This document shows positions 23,787 through 34,019 of a stretch of 64,000 nucleotides of DNA, piece by piece. This DNA is from Streptomyces sp. NBC_00654 (GTDB taxonomy: Bacteria > Actinomycetota > Actinomycetes > Streptomycetales > Streptomycetaceae), in the NCBI RefSeq assembly GCF_026341775.1, contig NZ_JAPEOB010000003.1, forward strand, positions 558,001 through 622,000. Direction: 5' to 3'. The first letter of the stretch is position 1, and each line of letters begins with the position of its first letter. The notes under the pieces were generated by a model. It was given only the letters and a program-made list of their open reading frames with translations, did not search any database and was not told the origin of the DNA. Position numbers and translations under genes: made by a program.

Positions 23787-26369
23787 TCAGCCGTCCGTCG
23801 CGATGGCGTTCAGGACGTTCATCCGGCCCGCCCGGAAGGCCGGGACGAGTGCGGCGAACAGTCCGACGAACGCCGAGCCGACGAAGACCGTGAGGATGGT
23901 CGGCCACGGGATCTCCAGGACCCCGAGGCCCTCCAGCGCGAGCAGCTTCTGCGCCGAGGTGCCCCAGCCCATCCCCAGACCGAGCCCGAGCAGGGCGCCG
24001 AAAAGGGCGATGACCACGGACTCCAGACGGATCATGCGGCGCAGCTGGCGCCGGGAGAGCCCGATCGCCCGCATCAGGCCGATCTCTCGGGTCCGTTCGA
24101 CCACGGACAGGGCGAGGGTGTTCACCACTCCGAGCACCGCCACGATGATCGCCAGGGCCAGGAGCCCGTACACGATGTTCAGCAACTGACCGATCTGGTC
24201 CTTCAGTTCCTGCTTGAAGTCCGTCTGGTTCTGCACCTTGTACTGCGGGTACGCGTCGATCGAGGCCTTGAGGGAGGCGTAGGCCTCCTTCTCCTTGCCG
24301 TCCTGCGCCTTGGCGAACATGATCCCGTTCTTCGGCATCCGGTCGGCGGGGACGTACTGTTCGGCGGTCGTGATGCTGGTGTACATCGCGCCCGTGTCGA
24401 CGCTCGTGTCGTCCGAGGTGATCGCGGCGACCTTCAGCTTCGCCGTGTCGCCCGCCTTGAACGCGACCGTGATCTCGTCGCCGACCTCGACGCCGTGCTC
24501 CTTCGCGTAGCCGTCGCCGACCGACATGGCGTTCCTGCCGTACGCGGCGGCCAGGTCACCGGCGACCGTCTCGCGGCGCAGGTCGTCCTTGTACGTCGGG
24601 TCGGCGGCGACGATCTCCTCGTCGTTCGCGGCACCGTCGGGTGCGGTGATCCTGGCGTCGATGGTCCGGTACTCGGTGAGGTGCTCGATGCCGGGTGCCG
24701 ATTCCAGCGCCTTCGCGGCCTGGGGCACGATCAGCTGGCCGGTGGGCGACTGGACGATGAAGTCCGCGCCGACCGACTTGTCGAGCTCGTCGGTGGCCGA
24801 GGCCACCATGGACGAGCCGACGACCGAGAGGCAGGCCACCAGGGCGAGGCCGATCATCAGGGCCGCGCCGGTCGCCCCCGTACGCCGGGGGTTGCGCAGC
24901 GCGTTGCGCTCCGCCAGCCGCCCGACCGGGCCGAACAGCCGCAGCACGACCACGCTGAGCGCCCGCACCACCAGACCGGCCAGCAGCGGGCCGATCACGA
25001 TGAAGCCGATCAGGGTGAGGAACACGCCGAGGGCGAGGAACAGCGATCCCTCGCTCGCCTTGTCGGCCTGGGTGGTGGCCCACAGCGCGGCGCCTCCGGA
25101 GCCCGTGAGGACCAGGCCGATACCGGCCCGGATCCAGCCGGACTTCGCGTCCGCCGGGCTTCCGGCCTCGCGCAGCGCGGCCATCGGGGAGACCTTGCCG
25201 GCCCGGCGGGCCGGGATGTACGCGGCGAGCACCGTGACGACGATGCCGAGCACGAGCCCGGTCGCCGGGGTTGTCCAGGCGAGGGTGAGGTCGCCGGTGG
25301 AGAGTTCCATCCCGATGGAGCTCATCAGCTTCATCAGCCCGACGGCGAGCCCGACCCCGGCGGCGACGCCGAGGACCGATCCGACGATGCCGAGGAGTAC
25401 CGCCTCCACCAGTACGGACCGGTTGACCTGCTTGCGGCTGGAGCCGATGGCCCGCATCAGGCCGATCTCGCGGGTGCGCTGGGCGACCAGCATGGAGAAG
25501 GTGTTGACGATCAGGAAGATGCCGACCAGGAGGGCGATTCCGGCGAAGCCGAGCATCGCGTACTTCATGACGTCGAGGAAGGACCCCATGGAGTCCTTGT
25601 TGGCGTCGGCGGCCTCCTGCTGGGTCTGGAGCGTGTACGGGGCCGGGTCGCCGAGCGCCGAGGTGACGTTCTTCTTCACCTGCGTGTCGCTGATGCCGGG
25701 TTCGGCGGTGATGGAGATGTGGGTGAAGGCGCCGGGCGTGCCGAGCAGCTTCGCCTGGGCGGTCGCGGTGTCGAGGTAGACGATCGCGGCGCCCGGGTTG
25801 GTCACCTTGAACGAGGCGATACCGCTGATCCGTGCCGTGATGTCACCGGTGACGGCGATCGTGCGCAGTTCGTCGCCGATCTTCAGGTGGTGCTTCTCGG
25901 CGGTGTCGGCGTCGACCATCACCTCGGTGGGGCCGCGCGGGGCGTGGCCGGAGGTGATCTCCATGGAACGGAGGTCGTTCCGGGTCCAGTTGCCCGCGAG
26001 CGTCGGGGCTCCGGTCTCCGACCCCATGTTCTTGTTGTGGCTGTCGACGACGGTGACCGACGCGCTCATGACGGCGCCCTCGGCCCTCGCCACCCCTTCG
26101 GCCTTCCCGGCCAGCTGGACGACGGAGGCGGGCAGCGACTCGGGCTTCCCGTTGTCCGGCATGCCGTCACCGCCCTTCGGCGACTTCGGGCTGATGGTGA
26201 CATCGGCCGATGTCGCCGCGAAGAGCTTGTCGAAGGTGGTGTTCATCGTGTCGGTGAAGACGAGCGTGCCGCACACGAACGCCACCGACAGCATGACCGC
26301 GACGGCGGACAGCGCCATCCGTCCCTTGTGCGCGAGGAAGTTGCGCATCGAGGTCTTCCAGACGGTCAT
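23787..26369 (-). CDS. FtsX/MacB-type ABC transporter permease
   Basis: An 860-residue permease with two FtsX repeats. The N-terminal segment (MALSAVAVMLSVAFVCGTLVF) is followed by a large extracellular MacB-like domain, three helices around FAGIALLVGIFLIVNTFSMLVAQRTREIGLMRAIG, a second extracellular domain, and a C-terminal triplet with the repeated motif LSVVERTREIGLMRAIGLSRRQLRRMI. The transporter probably extrudes or senses envelope-active compounds rather than importing nutrients. ATG 26369 overlaps the ATPase TGA (ATGA). It lies next to the RiPP operon but has its own terminator, so it is treated as separate from that cluster. Confidence 0.93.
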   Translation of the reverse strand: MTVWKTSMRNFLAHKGRMALSAVAVMLSVAFVCGTLVFTDTMNTTFDKLFAATSADVTISPKSPKGGDGMPDNGKPESLPASVVQLAGKAEGVARAEGAVMSASVTVVDSHNKNMGSETGAPTLAGNWTRNDLRSMEITSGHAPRGPTEVMVDADTAEKHHLKIGDELRTIAVTGDITARISGIASFKVTNPGAAIVYLDTATAQAKLLGTPGAFTHISITAEPGISDTQVKKNVTSALGDPAPYTLQTQQEAADANKDSMGSFLDVMKYAMLGFAGIALLVGIFLIVNTFSMLVAQRTREIGLMRAIGSSRKQVNRSVLVEAVLLGIVGSVLGVAAGVGLAVGLMKLMSSIGMELSTGDLTLAWTTPATGLVLGIVVTVLAAYIPARRAGKVSPMAALREAGSPADAKSGWIRAGIGLVLTGSGGAALWATTQADKASEGSLFLALGVFLTLIGFIVIGPLLAGLVVRALSVVVLRLFGPVGRLAERNALRNPRRTGATGAALMIGLALVACLSVVGSSMVASATDELDKSVGADFIVQSPTGQLIVPQAAKALESAPGIEHLTEYRTIDARITAPDGAANDEEIVAADPTYKDDLRRETVAGDLAAAYGRNAMSVGDGYAKEHGVEVGDEITVAFKAGDTAKLKVAAITSDDTSVDTGAMYTSITTAEQYVPADRMPKNGIMFAKAQDGKEKEAYASLKASIDAYPQYKVQNQTDFKQELKDQIGQLLNIVYGLLALAIIVAVLGVVNTLALSVVERTREIGLMRAIGLSRRQLRRMIRLESVVIALFGALLGLGLGMGWGTSAQKLLALEGLGVLEIPWPTILTVFVGSAFVGLFAALVPAFRAGRMNVLNAIATDG

Positions 26370-27154
26370 GACGTCCGCCCGCGTGCGTCGAAGTGCTTCA
26401 TCCGGTCCAGGACCTGGTCGGCCGTCGGGTTGTACATCTCGTCGACGATGGAACCGTCGGCGAGGTAGAGCACCCGGTCCGCGTAGGAGGCGGCCACCGG
26501 GTCATGGGTCACCATGACGATGGTCTGGCCCAGGTCGTCGACCGACCGGCGCAGGAAGGACAGCACCTCGGCGCCGGCCCGTGAGTCCAGGTTCCCGGTG
26601 GGCTCGTCACCGAAGATGATCTCCGGCTGCGAGGCCAGGGCGCGGGCCACCGCGACACGCTGCTGCTGACCGCCGGACAGCTCGGTCGGCCGGTGCTTCA
26701 GCCGCTCGGAGAGGCCCACGGTCTCCACGACCTGCCGGAGCCAGCCCGCGTCGGGCTTGCGGCCCGCGATGTCCATCGGCAGCGTGATGTTCTCGATCGC
26801 GTTGAGCGTCGGAAGCAGGTTGAACGCCTGGAAGATGAAGCCGATCCGGTCCCGGCGGAGCTGGGTGAGCTTCTTGTCCTTGAGCTTCGTGATCTCGGTC
26901 TCGTCGAGGAAGATCTCGCCGGAGGTCACGGTGTCGAGCCCGGCCAGGCAATGCATCAGGGTCGACTTGCCGGAGCCGGACGGCCCCATGATCGCCGTGA
27001 ACTGCCCCCGGGCGATGTCCACATCGACATGGTCGAGCGCGACGACCCGGGTCTCCCCCGCCCCGTACGCCTTGACGACCTGCCGTGCTCGCGCAGCGAC
27101 GGCCGTACGCCCTCCAGTGCCCCCGTGCCTGGGAATGGTTACAGCCGTTGTCAC
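26366..27154 (-). CDS. ABC transporter ATP-binding protein (LolD/MacB class)
   Basis: A 262-residue ATPase with Walker A GPSGSGKST, Q-loop FIFQAFNLLPTLNAIENITLPM, signature LSGGQQQRVAVARAL, Walker B IIFGDEPTGNLDSRAG and H-loop VTHDPVAASYADR. It is the partner of the FtsX-type permease encoded immediately downstream with a 4-bp overlap. The first 25 residues (MTTAVTIPRHGG...) are an unconserved extension. The gene is divergent from the MFS pump at 27545. Confidence 0.95.
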   Translation of the reverse strand: MTTAVTIPRHGGTGGRTAVAARARQVVKAYGAGETRVVALDHVDVDIARGQFTAIMGPSGSGKSTLMHCLAGLDTVTSGEIFLDETEITKLKDKKLTQLRRDRIGFIFQAFNLLPTLNAIENITLPMDIAGRKPDAGWLRQVVETVGLSERLKHRPTELSGGQQQRVAVARALASQPEIIFGDEPTGNLDSRAGAEVLSFLRRSVDDLGQTIVMVTHDPVAASYADRVLYLADGSIVDEMYNPTADQVLDRMKHFDARGRTS

Positions 27155-27544
27155 GGTTTATCTCCTATGTCGGTCAATGACGGAACGTCACTGTGTACGT
27201 TCTGAGTCTCGGGTGGGGAGGGGGCCCGGCGCGATGGTGCTCAGCGCAGTCCTGTGGTGGGGTTTTCCCCACCCCGCCCCCGTTGCGGGCCGCATGCGCG
27301 ACGTAGGAAAAGGCTAAGGAACGGGCCCCCGCCGTCACGTCCTCCGCCGGGAGGAACGGCCCCCGGGCACGACTGAGGACAAACCCCTAGGGGTCCTCGC
27401 CCCCCGGCGGGGTCCGGCGTAAGGGGCCGTGAACACCCCCGGCGCGGACCGGCCGATGCCGGATCCGTTCCCCATGGCCCTCCCGCCGGGCGACGCGCGG
27501 TGAGACAGTGTCCCGGGAAATACATGCATAGGGAAGGAAAATCT
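27155..27544. other. Divergent intergenic region, no gene seen
   Basis: A 390-bp stretch between the ABC ATPase and MFS genes, holding their divergent promoters. Apart from the ribosome binding site AGGGAAGGAAA before GTG 27545, no structure is clear enough to call. An upstream in-frame GTG at 27500 and ATG at 27524 exist for the MFS gene but lack comparable binding sites. Confidence 0.5.
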
Positions 27545-29239
27545 GTGGGCGGCACGGACGGCGACACCGCGGCGATATCCGGTCCGGCCGCAGAACCCCC
27601 CGGCAGCCCCGGAGTCGCGCCCCCCGACCCCGTGGTCACGTCCCCCGGTCCGGCCGCCACGCCCCCCGGTCCGCCCGCCGCGACGCCCGACGGTCAGGCC
27701 GAAGGGCCGCCCGACGGGCCGAAGGGCCGCCCCGGCACTCCCCGGGGCCGCCGCCCCGTGGTCGCGGCACTGATGCTCGGCATGGCGCTGGCCGCCATCG
27801 ACGGCACCATCGTCTCCACCGCCGTCCCCCAGATCGTCGGCGACCTGGGCGGGTTCGCGGTCTTCTCCTGGCTCTTCTCCGGCTATCTGCTGGCCGTCAC
27901 CGTCACCCTCCCCGTGTACGGGAAGCTCTCCGACACCTTCGGCCGCAAGCCCGTCCTGGTCGCCGGGATCATCCTCTTCCTCGTCGGCTCGGTGCTCTGC
28001 GCCGCCGCCTGGAACATGGCCGCGCTGATCGCCTTCCGCGTCGTGCAGGGCCTCGGCGGCGGCGCCCTCCAGGGCACGGTGCAGACCATCGCCGCCGACC
28101 TCTACCCGCTCAAGGAGCGCCCCAGGATCCAGGCCAAGCTCTCCACGGTGTGGGCCACTTCGGCCGTCGCCGGCCCGGCGGTCGGCGGGCTGCTCGCCGC
28201 GTACGCGGACTGGCGGTGGATCTTCCTGATCAATCTCCCGGTCGGGGGCCTCGCCCTCTGGCTGGTCGTCCGTCACCTCCACGAGCCCTCCCGGCCGCGC
28301 CCCGCCACCCGGCCCCGGATCGACTGGGCGGGCGCGCTGGCCGTCTTCGCGACGGGCGTCCTCCTGCTCACGGCGCTGGTCCAGGGCGGCGTCGCCTGGC
28401 CCTGGCTCTCCGCACCCTCGCTCGCGCTGTTCGGCGCCAGTGCCGTGCTCGCCGCTCTCACCGTCGCCATCGAGCGCCGGGCCGCCGATCCGATCATCCC
28501 GGGCTGGGTCTGGCGGCGCCGGACGATCGCCTCGGTCAATCTGGCCCTGGGCGCGATGGGGCTGCTGATGGTCGCGCCGACCGTCTTCCTGCCGACGTAC
28601 GCCCAGTCCGTCCTGGGGCTCGGCCCGATCGCGGCCGGTTTCGTGCTCTCCGTGATGACGCTGAGCTGGCCGGTCTCGGCCGCGTTCTCCAACCGGGTCT
28701 ACCACCGCATCGGCTTCCGGCTCACCGCGATCATCGGCATGAGCGCCGCCCTGCTGATCCTGCTGGCGTTCCCGCTGCTGCCCTACCCCGGCGCGGCCTG
28801 GCAGCCCGCACTGATCATGCTGCTGCTCGGCGCGGCCCTCGGACTGTTCCAACTCCCGCTGATCGTGGGCGTCCAGTCGACCGTCGGCTGGTCGGAACGC
28901 GGTACGACGACGGCGTCCGTCCTCTTCTGCCGCCAGGTGGGCCAGAGCATCGGCGCGGCGCTGTTCGGCGCCGTCGCCAACGGGGTGCTGGCCTCCCGGC
29001 TGACCGATGCCCCCGTCCCCGGGCTGCCCGGCGACCTGGACGCGGTCTCGCACGCCCTGGACGAACCGGGCTCCCTCTCCGCCGCCGCGACGGACCATCT
29101 GCGCCGGGCCGTCGACGCGGCGGTCGACCATGTCTACCTCGGCGCCGCCGGAGCGGCCGCGCTCGCCCTGCTCGTACTCGTCCTTCTCGCCCCGCGCCGC
29201 TTCCCGATCCTCGACGAAAGCGCCGAAAGCGTCCGTTAG
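27545..29239 (+). CDS. MFS transporter, DHA2 family (drug:H+ antiporter, 14 TM)
   Basis: A 564-residue major facilitator with an unusually long Pro/Gly-rich cytoplasmic start (about 70 residues) before the first helix (VVAALMLGMALAAIDGTIVSTAVPQIVGDL). Motif A is GKLSDTFGRKPV after helix 2, and motif C-like QGLGGGALQGTVQTIAADL follows. About fourteen hydrophobic segments and LFCRQVGQSIGAALFG near the end fit DHA2 pumps of the EmrB/LfrA type. Substrates are unknown; position near the RiPP cluster does not prove a link. Start chosen at GTG 27545 for its ribosome binding site. Confidence 0.9.
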   Translation: MGGTDGDTAAISGPAAEPPGSPGVAPPDPVVTSPGPAATPPGPPAATPDGQAEGPPDGPKGRPGTPRGRRPVVAALMLGMALAAIDGTIVSTAVPQIVGDLGGFAVFSWLFSGYLLAVTVTLPVYGKLSDTFGRKPVLVAGIILFLVGSVLCAAAWNMAALIAFRVVQGLGGGALQGTVQTIAADLYPLKERPRIQAKLSTVWATSAVAGPAVGGLLAAYADWRWIFLINLPVGGLALWLVVRHLHEPSRPRPATRPRIDWAGALAVFATGVLLLTALVQGGVAWPWLSAPSLALFGASAVLAALTVAIERRAADPIIPGWVWRRRTIASVNLALGAMGLLMVAPTVFLPTYAQSVLGLGPIAAGFVLSVMTLSWPVSAAFSNRVYHRIGFRLTAIIGMSAALLILLAFPLLPYPGAAWQPALIMLLLGAALGLFQLPLIVGVQSTVGWSERGTTTASVLFCRQVGQSIGAALFGAVANGVLASRLTDAPVPGLPGDLDAVSHALDEPGSLSAAATDHLRRAVDAAVDHVYLGAAGAAALALLVLVLLAPRRFPILDESAESVR

Positions 29240-29415
29240 GCAACCAGGAAATGGACAACCGCCCGTCTGCCAAGGGTATTTAGGCGTACCCCCTCCCCAC
29301 CCGGGGTACCCGTTAGTAATCTACGCGCATCAACCGGCGCTCCGGCGCCTCCGCTTCAGCCTTGCACGTCCACCCCCCGGGCCCCCCAGCCATGCAAGGA
29401 AAGGCGCAGTACCCG

Positions 29416-29937
29416 ATGCCGACCAACGACCCGCACCCTCCCCCCTACCAGCACGACTACCTGCTGCCCTGGCAGAGTTCGCCACCCGAGCCGGCGCGGT
29501 TGCCATCGCCCCGGCCCCTGTGGCCCGCCCCGTGCGAGGACGCCCCGGCGGCCGGCCCCGGCCAGGCAACCGGCCAGCACGGCGATCTGCGCCGGCTGCG
29601 CTCCGCGTACCGCGTCCTGCGCCGGGTGGCCACCTTCACCGCGCTCAGCTATTTCGTGCTCTTCCTCGCGCTCTCCGCCTATGTCCCCGAGTTGATGACC
29701 CGCCGGATGGGCGGGGGCCTCACCCTCGGTCTGCTGATGGGCCTGGGCCAGCTCCCGGTCATCGGGCTCGCCATCCGTGTGTACGAACGGACCGCCGAAC
29801 GGACGGTGGACCCGCTCTCGGAGGAGTTGCACGACGACGGCCGCCCCCGGACCAACACCCCTGCCCACCGCCGTGCGCACGCCGCACCCACCCCCCGTAC
29901 ACACACCCGTACATCCAACGACCGGGCGGGACGATGA
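29416..29937 (+). CDS. DUF485 membrane protein, symporter partner
   Basis: A 173-residue protein whose N-terminal 50 residues are Pro-rich. A DUF485 domain follows with two hydrophobic helices (FTALSYFVLFLALSAYVPELM, then LTLGLLMGLGQLPVIGLAIRVY) and a charged tail rich in His, Arg and Pro. DUF485 proteins (YjcH) are normally encoded next to ActP-type acetate/solute symporters, as here, where the stop overlaps the symporter start (ATGA). ATG 29416 was chosen because AAGGAAAGG lies 11 bases upstream; ATG 29392 is an alternative. Confidence 0.82.
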   Translation: MPTNDPHPPPYQHDYLLPWQSSPPEPARLPSPRPLWPAPCEDAPAAGPGQATGQHGDLRRLRSAYRVLRRVATFTALSYFVLFLALSAYVPELMTRRMGGGLTLGLLMGLGQLPVIGLAIRVYERTAERTVDPLSEELHDDGRPRTNTPAHRRAHAAPTPRTHTRTSNDRAGR

Positions 29938-31541
29938 ACGGCTTCGACGAGTCCGCGCAGACCATGTCCCTGGTGGCGTTCATCGCCGTGGCCACGGTGG
30001 CCCTGCTGCTCTGTGTGATGACCGGCCCGGAACGCGACGACCTCGACACCTTCTACACCGGCTACCGCACGCTCTCCCCCCTGCGCAACGGCCTCGCCAT
30101 CGCCGGGGACTACCTCTCGGCGGCCACCGTCCTCGGCGCCACCGGGCTCACCGCCCTCACCGGCTACGACGGACTCGTGGTCGCCCTGAGCACCGTGCTC
30201 TCGCTCGTCCTGCTGATGTTCCTGCTGGCCGAACCCCTGCGCAACGCGGGCCGGTACACCATCGGGGACATGCTCACCCGCCGGGCACCGGGCCGCGCGG
30301 TCCGCATCACCGCCTGCGTCGCCGCGCTCGCGGCGCTCGTGCCCCTGATGGTCGTCCAGCTCGCGGGCAGCGGAAATCTGCTCGCCTTCATGCTGGGCTT
30401 CGACAGCTCCGGATTCCGCACCGGGTCCATCCTCGCCCTCGGCGTCGTGATGATCGCGTACTCGGCGATCGGCGGCATGAAGGGGACCACCCTCATCCAG
30501 ATAGTGAAGACGGTGGTGCTCCTCGGGGCCTCGCTGCTCGTCTCCGCACTCGTGCTCAACCGCTACGACTGGAGCCTCGGCGCCCTGCTCCAGGCCGCCG
30601 TACGCGGCAGCGGGGCCGGGGCGGCGTACCTGCACTCCGGGCTCCAGTTCGACGGCAACGACCTGGACATGATCAGCTCCGAACTGACCCTGGTGCTCGG
30701 TGTCGCGTGCCTCCCGCACATCACCATGCGGATGACCAGCGTCAGCAGCGCCCGCGCGGTCCGCCGTTCACTGTCCTGGGCCATCGCCATCGTCGCCGCC
30801 ATCTGCCTGCTGCTCACCCTCGTCGGCTTCGGCGCGGCGGCGCTCATCGGCCACGCGCAGATCGTCGAGGCCGGGGCCCAGGGCAACAGCGCCATCCTCC
30901 AGGTCAGCGGCGCGGTCGCGGGCGGCGGTGGAGCCGGGGCGCTGATCGTCACGCTCATGACCACGGCGATCTTCCTCACCCTGCTCGCCTCCGTCGCCGG
31001 AATGATCCTGGCCTGCGCGAACTCCCTGGCCCACGACCTGATCGCCCACGGTCTGCGCAGGCCGGGCAAACCGCCCCTGAAGGAACGCACCGAGATGGGC
31101 ATCGCCCAGGCCGCCGCCGTCGCCATCGGCCTGCTCACCATCGCCCTCGCCGTCCTCGCCCGGCACTGGAACCTCCAGGCCCTGGTGACGCTCTCCTTCT
31201 GCGTCGGCGCCTCGGCCCTGGCCCCGGCGCTCGTCTACAGCATGTTCTGGCGCCGCTTCACCCGCACCGGCCTGCTCTGGACGCTCATCGGCGGCACCCT
31301 CAGCGTCCTGATCCTCTTCACCGGCACCAACCTGGTCTCCGGCTCGCCGGACGCGGTGTTCCCGGACGACGACTTCAACTGGTTCCCGTACACGACGACG
31401 GGCCTCGTCTCCGTCCCGTTCGGCTTCCTGGCGGGCTGGCTGGGCACCGTGTTCACCCGCCGGGGAACCGAGGAGCAGCGTGAGCAGTACGAGGCGGTGG
31501 AGCCCCTGATCCTCGCGGGCACGCCGGGACGGGGGCGGTGA
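29934..31541 (+). CDS. Sodium:solute symporter (ActP-like cation/acetate symporter)
   Basis: A 535-residue SSS-family transporter with about 13 hydrophobic segments. Family features include FYTGYRTLSPLRNGLAIAGDYLSAATVLG near residue 40, the sodium-symporter stretch GGMKGTTLIQIVKTVVLL, and LTLVLGVACLPHITMRMTSV. It probably imports acetate or another short carboxylate with Na+. The gene is coupled to the DUF485 gene and followed after 80 bp by a palindromic terminator. Confidence 0.93.
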   Translation: MNGFDESAQTMSLVAFIAVATVALLLCVMTGPERDDLDTFYTGYRTLSPLRNGLAIAGDYLSAATVLGATGLTALTGYDGLVVALSTVLSLVLLMFLLAEPLRNAGRYTIGDMLTRRAPGRAVRITACVAALAALVPLMVVQLAGSGNLLAFMLGFDSSGFRTGSILALGVVMIAYSAIGGMKGTTLIQIVKTVVLLGASLLVSALVLNRYDWSLGALLQAAVRGSGAGAAYLHSGLQFDGNDLDMISSELTLVLGVACLPHITMRMTSVSSARAVRRSLSWAIAIVAAICLLLTLVGFGAAALIGHAQIVEAGAQGNSAILQVSGAVAGGGGAGALIVTLMTTAIFLTLLASVAGMILACANSLAHDLIAHGLRRPGKPPLKERTEMGIAQAAAVAIGLLTIALAVLARHWNLQALVTLSFCVGASALAPALVYSMFWRRFTRTGLLWTLIGGTLSVLILFTGTNLVSGSPDAVFPDDDFNWFPYTTTGLVSVPFGFLAGWLGTVFTRRGTEEQREQYEAVEPLILAGTPGRGR

Positions 31542-31620
31542 GGGGGCGGCCGGGCAGTTCGCGGTCAACTTGCGTTCCGGGGCCCGCCACGACGAGCCGG
31601 GACCACGGGTGAGCGACGCG

Positions 31621-31648
31621 ACTGCTCCGGCCGCGCGGCCGGAGCAGT
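31621..31648. terminator. Palindromic terminator between symporter and ABC permease genes
   Basis: A perfect 28-bp palindrome (arms ACTGCTCCGGCCGC and its complement) in the convergent gap between the symporter and the minus-strand permease at 31809. It can end transcripts from both sides. Confidence 0.8.
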
Positions 31649-31808
31649 GACGTCAAAGCCCGTAGGCACAGGCAAGCCGAAATTTCATGCGGGCAGTCTG
31701 TACCGCCGGGGGTAGTTGCCGGGGAGGTCGGTGTGTAACGGGCTTCGTGAAAGCGCAAGGCCAGTAGGACCGTTGCTGATACTGGGGACCTTCGCAGCGA
31801 GTGTGGTG

Positions 31809-34019
31809 TCAGTCGGCAGTCGGCCGCCATTGCTGAGCCGCACGGATCGCGGTCCGTGCACCCAAGACTCCGACCGATACTGTCAGCAGGATGCATCCGA
31901 GCGCCGCGGCGCCAAGAACGCCCCAGGAAAAGCTACCCTCCTGCACCATGGCGATGAAGAACAGCGAATGCCAGGCGGTGACGACCGTGGCAATGAAGGT
32001 GGAGACCAGCAGAGGGACAGTCAGGTGCCAGAAAACTACCGACCGATAGATGTCGTGACTGCCAGTCAAAATGGCCAGAGGTGCCAGAACTTGGCGAATC
32101 CTCACGAACTCCGAAGCACTGCTCAGGGCGGCGGTCAGTAGCAGGAGGGCGAGTCCCAGAGACCCGAACAGCAGGGTCCAGTTGTTCAGGCGGTCTTTGT
32201 TCGCTGCGCCGACGAGCCACGTCTCACCGGGCGATTCCACATTCACTGCTGGGACCAGTGCGTACGCCGCTTTTTCGATCTGCGCCTGCTGGCCCGGCGC
32301 CCTGGTGACTACGAGGAGCGAGCCGTTGAGCTCATCGAGAACCAGCCGAGACGGGGCAACCTGAGTTTGCAGGTTGGGCCCATACCAGCTTGCGATTGCT
32401 GAGACCCGGATGTCATTGCTCGTGACTTCCTCTGGCTTCGCAGGGCACGGCAGGCTCAGGGACCGCAACGCGCGGCACGTGCCCTGAACAAGCACTGACT
32501 GTTGTTCGGGAAAAGATTTCAGGGAGAAAACGTGGGACCCCTCCGGAAGTGAACGCGAGAGATCCTCAATCACTGATGGTGTGATGTTACGGCTCTGGAC
32601 ACTGACCACCCTGTCGCCGAGTTGGGCCTCAGCGGCGCGTGCCACGGCAGCCTTCTCACCGAGTCGACTGTTCCATACCTGCATCTGGCAGACGAGCCCG
32701 ATGCCGATGACCATGGCGAGGGCCAGTCGGACGATGACACCCGGGTGCGCCACAGTCCATCGTCCGCCGATCAACGCCCCTGGGCGACCGGTTCGGAATC
32801 CTCGTTCGGCAATCACGCTGCCCAGTGCGCGGCAGGCCACCACGACTACGGAGGGCAACAATGCCCACATGACGACGGTGCCGATGGCGAAGACAACGAG
32901 ACCGGGCACGTCCCTGACGTACTGGCTGAACACGACAGCAGCAACACCCAGGCCGCACCCGACCAGGCGCCAAGGTGGGACCTTCGATGAGAACGATCGG
33001 GGCCTGGTGGTGGCTCCGCCACGGTCAATCCGATGGAGGAAGACCACTACGGCAAGACAGATCGCGAAGGACACCATCAGAGCGACGGCCATCATCGGCA
33101 CCGCCGAACGCACGTCGTCACTGTTCAGCGAATAGCCGGTGGGTGGAACCCTGATATCTATCGACAATGCCACGACCAGCGGGAGAACTGTCAGGACTGT
33201 TCCGGCCGCGAGAGGAAGGGCGGCCTCGCCCGTGTTGACGACCGCGCGATGCCACCATGATCCGCCCAATGCTTGCAGCAGGCTGCCGCGACGGTCCCGT
33301 GTGCTCGAACCGATTCGTGAGGCAACCACCAGAAGAGCCACCGCCGGCACACCGGTCATCGCCCCCAGAGCGAGCAACACCTGCGAAAGGGGGCGGCCGA
33401 GCAGGATCTCCCCCATCGGGTAGGACTGGCCGAATCCCGTTGTGTAGAACCAGGATTCCCTTTCCCGGGCGCTGGGAGGCTGTGAGGGCCTGACGTACGC
33501 GAGGCGCTCCGAAGGGGAAGCCAGTCCGGGCTTGCCGATCGATCCCGCATAGCTGCCGTAGCGGCTGGTGATCTGCTCATGCTTCCCCTGGCGGGCCAGT
33601 TCCGGTGAAAGCATCACCTCGCCGGGGGCCGGCCAGCGGTCGAGCCCCGGTGGAGGTTGGGCGCCGGGCTTGAGGGGATCGATGTAGATCACGGTGTGCT
33701 GGACTTCACCGACTGCGTCGAACGTTTCCCTCCATAGAGCTACGGCACCCTGTTGGCGATCGGTGATCACCGGCCCCCGCGCCTGGTTCCGCGCCGCACG
33801 CCCGTCGTAGGTGGCTGAGGCAATGACCGTCGCCAGGGCGACCAGGGCGATCGCCGCCGCAGCGGCGATCAGCGCCCAGAAGCGCAGTCTGTCGCCAGAG
33901 CGACCACGCCCGGCCGCGAAACCGATACACAGTAGCTGCTTCCACAGGCGTCCGCCTTGGCCGAGCGGGCGGCGGGTGGATGATTTCGCCTGTCGTTTCG
34001 CTTCGGTAACTGAGCTCAC
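31809..34019 (-). CDS. FtsX-like ABC permease of an accessory transporter
   Basis: A 736-residue membrane protein with two sets of helices. The first hydrophobic segment is WALIAAAAAIALVALATVIAS, followed by a large extracellular loop, MTGVPAVALLVVASRIG and LGSLLQALGGSWWHRAV. A second loop bears the pair QGTCRALRSLSLPCPAK. The C-terminal helices include LLFGSLGLALLLLTAALSSASEFVRIRQ. It lacks the canonical REIGLMRAIG motif, so it is divergent from the permease at 23787. GTG 34019 overlaps the ATPase stop (GTGA). Base composition is visibly less GC-rich than the flanks. Its role is probably export of, or resistance to, a peptide. Confidence 0.85.
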   Translation of the reverse strand: MSSVTEAKRQAKSSTRRPLGQGGRLWKQLLCIGFAAGRGRSGDRLRFWALIAAAAAIALVALATVIASATYDGRAARNQARGPVITDRQQGAVALWRETFDAVGEVQHTVIYIDPLKPGAQPPPGLDRWPAPGEVMLSPELARQGKHEQITSRYGSYAGSIGKPGLASPSERLAYVRPSQPPSARERESWFYTTGFGQSYPMGEILLGRPLSQVLLALGAMTGVPAVALLVVASRIGSSTRDRRGSLLQALGGSWWHRAVVNTGEAALPLAAGTVLTVLPLVVALSIDIRVPPTGYSLNSDDVRSAVPMMAVALMVSFAICLAVVVFLHRIDRGGATTRPRSFSSKVPPWRLVGCGLGVAAVVFSQYVRDVPGLVVFAIGTVVMWALLPSVVVVACRALGSVIAERGFRTGRPGALIGGRWTVAHPGVIVRLALAMVIGIGLVCQMQVWNSRLGEKAAVARAAEAQLGDRVVSVQSRNITPSVIEDLSRSLPEGSHVFSLKSFPEQQSVLVQGTCRALRSLSLPCPAKPEEVTSNDIRVSAIASWYGPNLQTQVAPSRLVLDELNGSLLVVTRAPGQQAQIEKAAYALVPAVNVESPGETWLVGAANKDRLNNWTLLFGSLGLALLLLTAALSSASEFVRIRQVLAPLAILTGSHDIYRSVVFWHLTVPLLVSTFIATVVTAWHSLFFIAMVQEGSFSWGVLGAAALGCILLTVSVGVLGARTAIRAAQQWRPTAD

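Noticed and set aside
31657..31692. Possible 11-codon minus-strand leader ORF (MKFRLACAYGL) next to the palindrome at 31621
   Set aside because: It points towards the end of the convergent symporter gene, with no gene to control downstream. Most likely chance.
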